Positions 1-6,152 of a stretch of 23,008 nucleotides of DNA are shown here, piece by piece. Under the pieces are notes generated by a model. That model was not told the origin of the DNA. It searched no databases and was given only the letters and a program-made list of their open reading frames with translations. The translations under genes and the position numbers were made by a program. Within the stretch, counting starts at the first letter, position 1, and each line of letters opens with the position of its first letter. Location of the stretch: the NCBI GenBank assembly GCA_964398945.1, contig CAYNOT010000032.1, positions 1 to 23,008 on the forward strand. The letters are read 5' to 3'. This DNA is from JBGTGG01 sp964398945 (GTDB lineage Bacteria; Bacteroidota; Bacteroidia; Cytophagales; Cyclobacteriaceae).

Positions 1-22
1 AAAGGATTGCTGCAAAGACAAA

Positions 23-156
23 TAATGGTGAGCCATTAAGCAGGTATGCGACCCCTTATGGCGCAAGCATCCGTGCTTGCACCATAGGGGTGTCAGCCTT
101 GCCGTTGTTGGAGTTCGCACGTCTTCGGCCTTTGTTGTGTCTTCTTGACCAACAAA
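23..156. repeat. Hairpin-rich intergenic element (REP-like) at left edge
   Basis: Three inverted repeats follow one another downstream of the glycosyltransferase gene. TAATGG (23-28) pairs with CCATTA (33-38). A long near-palindrome pairs 51-69 with 74-91 around a four-base loop, with one bulged T and one C-A mismatch. TTTGTTG (131-137) pairs with CAACAAA (150-156). There is no T-run after the big hairpin on either strand, so it does not look like an intrinsic terminator. The layout resembles the interspersed palindromic elements common in Cytophagales genomes. That family assignment is from memory and inference, and the element may continue past the left edge. Confidence 0.5.
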
Positions 157-203
157 CAAGAGGGAGGCACTCATAACAACAATGTATCATATACCTCAGC
201 TTT

Positions 204-1298
204 TCAATTGCCCAATAACAACAACTCATCAATCTTTTCTGAAACCTGCTCCACACTGATCCTATTCAAACAAGCAAAATCACCCCGATGGCACGTGGCT
301 CCTCCATATACTGAACATGGGCGGCACGGAAGTTCTTCCCGCGAAATTTGTAAGATATTTTCCTCTGGATATCCATAAGGAGCAAAGCCCGTATGGGGAT
401 GTGTGCCTCCCCAAATGGATAACAGTTGAGTACCGGTTAAAGCAGCGAGGTGCATGTTCGAAGAGTCCACACAAACCATCAGGTCCACATAATCCATCAA
501 CGCAATTTCATAGCGCATCTTCATTTGCCCGGCCACAATGGTGCAATGGTTTGGAAATTTGTTTTTTATACTTTCAAAGTATGCCATTTCCTTTTCCCCA
601 CCTCCGAACAAAAAGAAATGCATCGCTTCTTTCGACAATAAATATTCAATTAGCAGCACATACCTTTCAGGAGGCCAGATTTTAGAAGCTTGCAATGCAA
701 AAGGAGCAATGCCCACCCATTTCGTTTTCTTCTCCAGCTTGTTTTCCGTAAGCCATTCTTTTATAAACGAGGCAGCATCTTTTTCACCTGCCAAATAGGG
801 GGGTGTACTTATCGGAAACACAAAACCAAGTTCTTCAAAAACTGCTTTATACCGGTCCACGGTGTGGGGCAATGCCTGTGCGATTTTATTTTTTTTTCTG
901 GTGAATGCTTTTTTTTCCTGATCCCCATTTTTGAAAACCGCCACCTTGTTTCCGAAAAACTTAAAAGCATTTCTGAGAACGAGGGTAGACAAGCAGTCGT
1001 GTGCATCGACAATCACATCGTACTGGTCCTTTTGGAGAAGTTTGCGGAACAGATCACGCAAGCCGAACATTCCTTTGTATTTATAGTCCATGTCGGCCTC
1101 AAAGATTTTCACACCGTTGATCCCTTCAAAGAATGAAGCAAATTTTGGACGCGTTACCAGCGTCACTTCGATACCGGGATAGGCATCGGTCAATGATTTG
1201 AGGACAGGCACCAGCAAGATCACATCGCCCATGGCGGAAAAGCGGAGCACTAAAAGTTTTTTAGGGAGCACGTACTGTTTTTTTGGTTGGAACAACAT
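204..1298 (-). CDS. Glycosyltransferase family 9 (heptosyltransferase-like)
   Basis: This 364-residue protein has the two-Rossmann-fold (GT-B) layout of ADP-heptose:LPS heptosyltransferases. It is cytoplasmic or membrane-associated and probably adds a sugar to LPS core or another surface glycan. The N-terminal acceptor side starts with a strand and GDVILLVPVL (residues 24-33). The donor half carries GIAPFA...KIWP (196-209), VCVDSSNMHLAALTG (275-289) and WGGTHPHTGFAPYG (296-309), the signature blocks of the family. A C-terminal cysteine cluster (Cys325, 328, 336, 343) matches the CxxC arrangement seen in many GT9 members. The ATG at 1298 is the natural start and the length is typical. The gene stands alone on the minus strand, divergent from the sigma factor. 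The donor sugar (heptose or another) cannot be told from sequence alone. Confidence 0.88.
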   Translation of the reverse strand: MLFQPKKQYVLPKKLLVLRFSAMGDVILLVPVLKSLTDAYPGIEVTLVTRPKFASFFEGINGVKIFEADMDYKYKGMFGLRDLFRKLLQKDQYDVIVDAHDCLSTLVLRNAFKFFGNKVAVFKNGDQEKKAFTRKKNKIAQALPHTVDRYKAVFEELGFVFPISTPPYLAGEKDAASFIKEWLTENKLEKKTKWVGIAPFALQASKIWPPERYVLLIEYLLSKEAMHFFLFGGGEKEMAYFESIKNKFPNHCTIVAGQMKMRYEIALMDYVDLMVCVDSSNMHLAALTGTQLLSIWGGTHPHTGFAPYGYPEENILQISREELPCRPCSVYGGATCHRGDFACLNRISVEQVSEKIDELLLLGN

Positions 1299-1349
1299 CC
1301 GTTAATCAGGCGGATCTCCAATTATGTGGATTATGGTTTTATTAAGAAT

Positions 1350-1357
1350 CAAAAATA
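1350..1357 (-). promoter_or_regulatory. Candidate -7 box for the GT9 gene
   Basis: On the minus strand this reads TATTTTTG, an exact match to the Bacteroidota -7 consensus TAnnTTTG. It would give a leader of about 45 nt before the ATG at 1298. No convincing -33 TTTG/TTG lies 19-23 bp upstream, so the call is weak. Confidence 0.28.
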
Positions 1358-1416
1358 GGGGTAAATGACTTTTAAATTGTCATAGTTACAAACCCTGAAA
1401 TCTGTAAATTCGCTGT

Positions 1417-2013
1417 TTGTTGGAAACCAAAGCAGTGATATTGTCAGAACAGGAGCTCCTGGACGGCCTGAAAAGGCACGAGATAACTGCGTACGAGATG
1501 ATTTTCAAATCCTATTATCAGCCACTTTGTAATTATGCCTATTCCTATCTGCAAGACCGGGACGAGGCTGAGGAAGTAGTCCAGTCTGCTTTTCTTTCGG
1601 TATGGGAGAAGAAAGATGCATTGGAGGTGCGGAGTTCACTGAAGGCTTATCTCTATGCGATGGTGCGCAATGCCAGTTTGAACATGATCAAGCATCAAAA
1701 GGTAAAGCAGCGCCATGCAGGTGAAGAACTTGCGTTGGGCAAGGATAGTGAAGAAACGGTTTCCAACATGATGGCCTCTTCAGAATTGGAAAAACGAATC
1801 GATGTAGCGCTTACGCATCTGCCGGAACAATGTAGACTGATTTTTAAGCTGAGCAGATTTGAAGAATTGAAATATTCAGAGATCGCAGATCAACTGAACC
1901 TCTCCATAAAGACGGTGGAAAACCAAATGGGAAAAGCGCTTCGCATCATGCGTGAACAGTTGAAAGATTATCTGCCGCTACTGATTGTTTTATTGAATGG
2001 ATTTTTAAATTAA
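1417..2013 (+). CDS. ECF RNA polymerase sigma factor (FecI-like, sigma-70 family)
   Basis: This 198-residue protein has the two domains of extracytoplasmic-function sigma factors: region 2 at about residues 24-92 (YYQPLCNYAYSYLQDRDEAEEVVQ, SLKAYLYAMVRNASLNMIK) and region 4 at about 128-182 (LPEQCRLIF...LKYSEIADQLNLSIKTVENQM). It belongs to the Bacteroidetes FecI-like group that directs transcription in response to outer-membrane signals. The best start is TTG at 1417. The only other early starts are a TTG at 1420 and a GTG at 1438, and the next ATG lies inside region 2. The stop is followed within four bases by the FecR gene, so the two should be co-transcribed and coupled. A hydrophobic C-terminal tail (LPLLIVLLNGFL) follows region 4. 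The target promoters cannot be read from the sequence. Confidence 0.92.
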   Translation: MLETKAVILSEQELLDGLKRHEITAYEMIFKSYYQPLCNYAYSYLQDRDEAEEVVQSAFLSVWEKKDALEVRSSLKAYLYAMVRNASLNMIKHQKVKQRHAGEELALGKDSEETVSNMMASSELEKRIDVALTHLPEQCRLIFKLSRFEELKYSEIADQLNLSIKTVENQMGKALRIMREQLKDYLPLLIVLLNGFLN

Positions 2014-2017
2014 AGGA

Positions 2018-3013
2018 TTGAATACTGCACCGCACCATATTGATGATTTATTGGCCAAGCACCTGGCAGGAGAGGCGAATGCTGTGGAGGTAGCCGAGGT
2101 GGAGGCATGGATTAACGAAAGTCCGGAGAACAAAACTTATTTCAACGATTTTAAAATTATTGCTGAGCAAGTTGCCAGGCTGAAAGACATTCAAACGTAT
2201 GATGAAGATGCCGCCTGGAACAAACTAAAAGAGAAGCTGGATGGAAAAACAATTCCCTTGCATCGGGAGAGATCTTCACCCAGTGTTTTTCAAATAGCAG
2301 CAACAATTTCATTCTTCGTGGTAGCGGGTTTCTCAATATTCCTTTGGTTGGCAAGACCTGTTGACCGCGTGGAGTGGGTAGCGCAGGAATCGACTCAAGA
2401 TCAGGATTTGCCCGATGGTAGTGCTGCTTTTTTGAACAAGGGAAGTTCACTCTCATATTCGTACAATAGGCTCAAGAAAGAACGTAAAGTAGTGTTGGCT
2501 GGTGAAGCGTATTTTGATGTGAAGCATGAAGCAGAAAAGCCTTTCATTATTGAAACCAATGATGTGATCATTGAAGACATTGGAACGACCTTTAATGTGA
2601 AGGCATATCCGGATAGTAGTACAGTAGTGGTATTTGTTGAAACCGGGGAAGTGGCTTTTTACACAAAAGAAAATCCGGGGTTAAACTTAACAGCAGGACA
2701 AACAGGAATTTATAACCGAACGACCAAAACATTTGCGAAATTTTTGGAGCAGGATACGAATCGACTTTCCTATAAGACAGGCATTTTCACCTTTCACGAT
2801 GCCGATCTGGAATCTGTTGTGCAAAACCTGAACGATGTGTACGATAAAAAAATCCGGTTGAATAATGATGCTTTGAAAACCTGTCGCTTGCATGTCTCGT
2901 TTAGGAACGAATCGATTGAAAATATTGTGGAAATTATAGCGGAGACGTTAGGGCTCACGATCACCAATAGCGATAATGAAATTATTCTTGATGGAAAAGG
3001 TTGCGCAGAATAG
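2018..3013 (+). CDS. FecR-family anti-sigma factor
   Basis: This 331-residue inner-membrane anti-sigma factor should bind and control the sigma factor encoded just upstream. It has a cytoplasmic N-terminal region (1-85) with the usual LLAKHLAGEA and WINESPEN pattern, one membrane span at about 89-112, and a periplasmic FecR domain at about 118-240 (DLPDGSAAFLNKGSSLSY, GEAYFDVKHEAEKPFII, TTFNVKAY). It ends in a C-terminal STN-like domain (DUF4974 type) at about 254-326. The start is TTG at 2018, because an in-frame stop lies just upstream at 2006 and the conserved N-terminus would be lost with a later start. Its 3' end overlaps the STN surface protein by 23-38 bp. In Bacteroidota the periplasmic part normally contacts the STN domain of an outer-membrane partner. 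Here the obvious partner is the next gene, not a TonB receptor. Confidence 0.92.
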   Translation: MNTAPHHIDDLLAKHLAGEANAVEVAEVEAWINESPENKTYFNDFKIIAEQVARLKDIQTYDEDAAWNKLKEKLDGKTIPLHRERSSPSVFQIAATISFFVVAGFSIFLWLARPVDRVEWVAQESTQDQDLPDGSAAFLNKGSSLSYSYNRLKKERKVVLAGEAYFDVKHEAEKPFIIETNDVIIEDIGTTFNVKAYPDSSTVVVFVETGEVAFYTKENPGLNLTAGQTGIYNRTTKTFAKFLEQDTNRLSYKTGIFTFHDADLESVVQNLNDVYDKKIRLNNDALKTCRLHVSFRNESIENIVEIIAETLGLTITNSDNEIILDGKGCAE

Positions 3014-4748
3014 TCGGAATGTATTTCTGATTATCATGCTCCATTCCGGAACACTGTTTGCCCAGTCCACACCACCGTTGGAAAGAATCATTTCGATCAC
3101 GATTCGTGAAGAACGCCTGGATCATGCACTCAATAGAATCTCCCGTGAAGGGAATTTTGAATTCTCATACTCAACCACAGCCATTCCTGCCGATAAGGTG
3201 GTGAGTGGTGAGTTTGTAAAACGTTCCGTCCGGGAAATAGTAAATACGCTGGTGGGGGAAAGTGCAAAGATTAAAGTGAAGGGCAATTATATTATCCTTA
3301 CCAAAAACACAATCCCAACGAAACCGGTCAACACGATCCAATTGAGTGGGTATGTGCTCAATGCGAATACCGGGCAAAAAATATCCGATGTGAGTGTCTA
3401 CGAGAAAACCACACGAAGCTCAACGACCACTGATAATTTCGGGTACTTCTCCTTGAAAGTAAATGGTGATGAAGATCAAAGTCAGATAGCGGTAAGTAAA
3501 AAAGATTATAGGGACACGTTGTTAACGATGGCCAAAGGCACTTCCCAACTTTTGAATGTTGCGCTTGTTCCGATACCCCTACCTGAAGATACCGTTGCGC
3601 TGGAATTGTATGTAGATATTGATCCGGTTGTTTTAGAAGAGGAAGAGGTTGTCAGGGAAATGTCCATCGGGCAAGCCAATATTGAGAATATAAAAGACAC
3701 ATTGTATCGTGCCTATCAATTCTCGTTTCTTCCCTTCATCGGCACCAACCATAAATTGAGTGGTAATTTTGTCAACGATTATTCCGTCAATTTGGTGGGT
3801 GGTTATTCAATGGGTACACGGAGGCTGGAAGCAGGAACAGTTTTTAATATTGACCGTGGCGATGTAAAGGTTGCGCAGATTGCCGGGCTGGCAAACTTGG
3901 TGGGGGGTAAGGTCACGGGTTTTCAAGCGGCAGGGGGATTTAACTTAACGCGTAGAAAAGTGGAGGCATTTCAAATTGCCGGGACAATGAACATCAACGG
4001 AGACAGTGTTGATGGCGGACAGTTTGCCGGGCTGATGAATGTCAATCTAAAAGCTTCGCGTGGGATACAGGTTGCATCAATGGCGAATATCCAGGTGCAG
4101 GATTACGATGGGGTTCAATTGGCGGCATTGTTTAATGTCACAACAAAATCCATTAAAGGCGTGCAAGCCTCGGTGTTGTTTAACTATGCTAAACACGTGA
4201 AGGGTTCACAGATTGGGTTTATTAATATCGCGGACACGGTTGAAGGTGTTCCTATTGGGTTTGTCAATTTTGTAAAGAGTGGATATCACCAGATAGAAAT
4301 TTTTGGTGATGAGATATTTTATCTGAACATGGCCTTTCGTACGGGGGTCCCACATTTCTATAACATCTTAACAGCCGGGATAAAACCGGATGATTTTGAG
4401 GATCCTTACTGGACGGTAGGATATGGAGTTGGTACTGCGCCACGGCTCGCGAATTGGCTGCATTTGAATTTTGATTTTACCGTGAACCAAGTGAGCAAAG
4501 GCGGGTTTACACCTGCTATTAATTTGTTGAATAAATTTTATGCAGGATTGGAATTTAAGCCAGCCAAAAAATTTGCGATTGGCTTGGGCGTAACGTTGAA
4601 TGCTTACATTACCGATACAACGTATGATGGCTATGTGGATATTTTTTCTTCGTATAAGCCCACTATTGTTTATGATGAAACCGATTTGGAGAGTGGCTAT
4701 AACACCAAAATGTGGTGGGGCGCAAAAGTGGGGTTAAGGTTTTTGTAG
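2976..4748 (+). CDS. STN / CarboxypepD-reg domain surface-repeat protein
   Basis: This is a 590-residue secreted or outer-membrane protein. A signal peptide ends near residue 30 (LFAQS). An STN domain spans about 36-110 (SITIREERLDHALNRISREG...NYIILTK) and a CarboxypepD-reg-like beta domain about 121-198. An acidic linker (218-226) leads to roughly ten short repeats at about 296-435 with the pattern G-x-Q-x-A-G-x-x-N (for example KVAQIAGLANL, VEAFQIAGTMNI, GGQFAGLMNV, GVQLAALFNV, GSQIGFINI). The last 150 residues look beta-rich and may form a membrane barrel. The repeats resemble the LA_2272-type surface repeat, by recall only. The protein lacks a TonB plug and is far shorter than a TonB receptor. 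ATG 2976 or ATG 2991 both work, and both overlap fecR. Its operon position makes it the likely cell-surface sensor for the sigma/anti-sigma pair, or an output that uses the STN domain to dock on FecR. Confidence 0.75.
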   Translation: MKLFLMEKVAQNSRNVFLIIMLHSGTLFAQSTPPLERIISITIREERLDHALNRISREGNFEFSYSTTAIPADKVVSGEFVKRSVREIVNTLVGESAKIKVKGNYIILTKNTIPTKPVNTIQLSGYVLNANTGQKISDVSVYEKTTRSSTTTDNFGYFSLKVNGDEDQSQIAVSKKDYRDTLLTMAKGTSQLLNVALVPIPLPEDTVALELYVDIDPVVLEEEEVVREMSIGQANIENIKDTLYRAYQFSFLPFIGTNHKLSGNFVNDYSVNLVGGYSMGTRRLEAGTVFNIDRGDVKVAQIAGLANLVGGKVTGFQAAGGFNLTRRKVEAFQIAGTMNINGDSVDGGQFAGLMNVNLKASRGIQVASMANIQVQDYDGVQLAALFNVTTKSIKGVQASVLFNYAKHVKGSQIGFINIADTVEGVPIGFVNFVKSGYHQIEIFGDEIFYLNMAFRTGVPHFYNILTAGIKPDDFEDPYWTVGYGVGTAPRLANWLHLNFDFTVNQVSKGGFTPAINLLNKFYAGLEFKPAKKFAIGLGVTLNAYITDTTYDGYVDIFSSYKPTIVYDETDLESGYNTKMWWGAKVGLRFL

Positions 4749-4791
4749 GATGTGAAATAAATGGACATAAGTTGTCAATAAATTTTATCAA

Positions 4792-4826
4792 TTTGAATTC
4801 GAAATTCAATTTTAGTGTTAATTTTA
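4792..4826 (+). promoter_or_regulatory. Candidate promoter for the 56-aa/three-TM gene pair
   Basis: TTTG (4792-4795) is followed after 23 bp by TAATTTTA (4819-4826), one base from the TAnnTTTG -7 consensus. This would give a leader of about 18 nt before ATG 4851. A perfect 7-bp inverted repeat, TTGAATT-cga-AATTCAA, overlaps the -33 box (4793-4809) and could be a protein-binding site. All of this is inference from pattern matching. Confidence 0.25.
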
Positions 4827-4850
4827 TAACTGTTAAACTGTTATGCTACT

Positions 4851-5021
4851 ATGAAAACGCAAAGTAAGAGTAATCCAAATGTTCATGCTTCCAATTCAGG
4901 GAAGCTTTTTGTTAAGGACATTGAATTTTTTAAGAGCGTGAAAGTGCAGGAAACGCTTAAAAAATTGCTTGAATCCTCTATCTACAAACATTTAAAATCA
5001 GGAGCTACGCCACAGCTTTAG
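4851..5021 (+). CDS. Small basic protein, 56 aa, unknown
   Basis: This short reading frame starts at ATG 4851 and ends at TAG 5019-5021. A second TAG (5022-5024) abuts the ATG of the next gene at 5025, giving a spacing of only three bases. The product is lysine-rich with no membrane span or signal peptide: a polar N-terminus (MKTQSKSNPNVHASNSG), then a probable amphipathic helix at about 20-48 (VKDIEFFKSVKVQETLKKLL). The tight spacing and the shared AT-rich composition suggest that it is translated together with the three-TM protein and is a partner or regulator of it. I do not recognise a family. It could also be a chance frame, but the in-line position and sensible amphipathic pattern argue for a gene. 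Confidence 0.5.
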   Translation: MKTQSKSNPNVHASNSGKLFVKDIEFFKSVKVQETLKKLLESSIYKHLKSGATPQL

Positions 5022-5024
5022 TAG

Positions 5025-5729
5025 ATGCCTTTTAATTTACTTTTGTTCCCAATAGTTGGGGGATATTATTTCTTGGTTAGGAGTAATCTGTTCAGGTTCC
5101 TTCACCAAAGAATTGATCGCCAGAAATTGCTATTTAATTCAATAATTGCGGGTGTTTTTTTATTGATAGCTGCATTTTTCGTTTCAGCATCAGCTATTTA
5201 TTTATTTCCTCAATTGAATGACGTTAAGGATTATTTTCCTGTAAAGGACAATTATTCTGGGACAACTGTATTGTCTTTTTTCCTTGGGATTTTTTTAGCG
5301 GAGATCGGAAACAAATTTATCGATCGAAAGAGATGCATAAGACGGGCTATAAAGGATATAGGAAATGAATTTGAATTACTATTGGATTCATGCGCTGATC
5401 AAGAGGAGCTAATCCAAATTACACTTAAAAATGATAAGTTTTATATTGGTTGGGTGAAGACACTTCCGCTGCCCCAACATTCCAGCTATATTGGAATTGC
5501 CCCAGCGTTTAGCGGCTATAGGGATAAAGAGACGAAACAATTAAACTTCACATCCCAGTACCTTGAGGTTTACTCAACCTATATTCGAAATGGTGAAGCT
5601 ACAGATATTAGGACATTGACCAATCTTGTAATTAAAATGGATGAGGTTTTGTCAGCAAATAAATTTGATATAGACATGTATGAACGATTCCTTCATGTAA
5701 ATGATGAAGAAAAACCACCCACCCAATAG
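5025..5729 (+). CDS. Uncharacterised three-TM protein with C-terminal beta domain
   Basis: This is a 234-residue protein with hydrophobic segments at about 3-19, 36-60 and 79-94, then a soluble half. The soluble part begins with a charged helix (100-120) and a strand-rich stretch at about 127-185 (LIQITLKNDKFYIGWV, IGIAPAFSGYRDKETKQL, YLEVYSTYI). A last helix follows (195-225) and a charged tail. The 'LKNxKxYxGWV ... SGYRDxET' pattern looks like a small beta-barrel domain that I recall in other uncharacterised bacterial proteins, but I cannot name it. The domain is probably cytoplasmic, anchored to the inner membrane. The stretch 4.8-5.7 kb reads as more AT-rich than its neighbours, consistent with recent transfer. 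Function is unknown; membrane sensing or a defence-like role with the 56-aa protein is only a possibility. Confidence 0.75.
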   Translation: MPFNLLLFPIVGGYYFLVRSNLFRFLHQRIDRQKLLFNSIIAGVFLLIAAFFVSASAIYLFPQLNDVKDYFPVKDNYSGTTVLSFFLGIFLAEIGNKFIDRKRCIRRAIKDIGNEFELLLDSCADQEELIQITLKNDKFYIGWVKTLPLPQHSSYIGIAPAFSGYRDKETKQLNFTSQYLEVYSTYIRNGEATDIRTLTNLVIKMDEVLSANKFDIDMYERFLHVNDEEKPPTQ

Positions 5730-5751
5730 GGTTAAAAAAGTAAAGATTAAG

Positions 5752-5801
5752 CCGTGTCACCTGCCATCGTTCGATAAGACAATTCACATTCCTTCGACAC
5801 G
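5752..5801. repeat. Palindromic element, partial copy 1 (CGTGTC...GACACG unit only)
   Basis: CGTGTC (5753-5758) and GACACG (5796-5801) form the ends of a 50-bp inverted repeat. The inner sequence CTGCCAtCGTTCGAT matches the other two copies almost base for base. The two upstream hairpins (GCTCC/GGAGC and CCCGAGT/ACTCGGG) found with copies 2 and 3 are missing here, so this is a partial or separate unit. The GCACA that follows is also shared. Confidence 0.6.
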
Positions 5802-5926
5802 AATGCACAAACGATCAACGGGGCACACCTTCGCAGGAAAATCTTTTTTGAATATTTCAATGAATAATTTTAATCTTCTCGCGCCTCGAGATGGTTCATG
5901 CATATTGAACTTTAACACGCGGTTTA

Positions 5927-6041
5927 GCTCCGGAGGAGCAAAATATTTGTAGTCCCGAGTGCAACTCGGGGTTAAAATGTAAGGGTTTTACCGTGTCGCC
6001 TGCCAACGTTCGATGAAATGATTTCAATTCATTCGACACGG
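5927..6041. repeat. Composite palindromic element, full copy 2
   Basis: Three hairpins lie in order. GCTCC (5927-5931) pairs with GGAGC (5935-5939). CCCGAGT (5954-5960) pairs with ACTCGGG (5964-5970) around a GCA loop. CCGTGTCG (5991-5998) pairs with CGACACGG (6034-6041). Copy 3 at 9211-9320 repeats the same order, loop and spacing with compensating changes in the stems (CCCGAGT becomes CCCGGGT), which points to selection on folding rather than on sequence. There is no transposase here, so it is best regarded as a non-autonomous interspersed element. Confidence 0.65.
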
Positions 6042-6152
6042 GAGCACACATTAGCTAGCAGGAGCAACATGGCTTTGAATATTTTTCACAACCAGATAGG
6101 GGTTATTTTAAAAAGAGTTGTCATAGGGTTGTTAAAACAATCAACCCAAAAA

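Larger units (their letters stand above)
5730..6152. other. 423-bp gap with palindromic repeats
   Basis: There is no convincing coding sequence between the three-TM gene and the probable start of the TonB receptor. The gap holds one partial copy (5752-5801) and one full copy (5927-6041) of the composite palindromic element described separately. The rest (about 5830-5925 and 6042-6152) is AT-rich and shows nothing recognisable, although the receptor promoter must lie near 6060-6150. The reading frame upstream of ATG 6153 stays open back to 6018, but this runs through the repeat and is not likely to be translated. Confidence 0.6.

Noticed and set aside
56..256. Minus-strand 66-codon frame overlapping the left-edge hairpins
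   Set aside because: It runs through the palindromic element and the 3' end of the glycosyltransferase; Cys/Arg-rich residues look like translated repeat.
690..1136. 148-codon plus-strand open frame inside the glycosyltransferase gene
   Set aside because: It is antisense to a well-supported GT9 gene, with a composition typical of a shadow frame and no recognisable motif.
5701..5952. 83-codon plus-strand frame after the three-TM gene
   Set aside because: It overlaps the end of that gene and reads through two palindromic repeats; it is not protein-like.
6018..6152. N-terminal extension of the TonB receptor starting at ATG 6018
   Set aside because: It reads through the palindromic repeat and puts 45 residues before a normal signal peptide that begins at ATG 6153.
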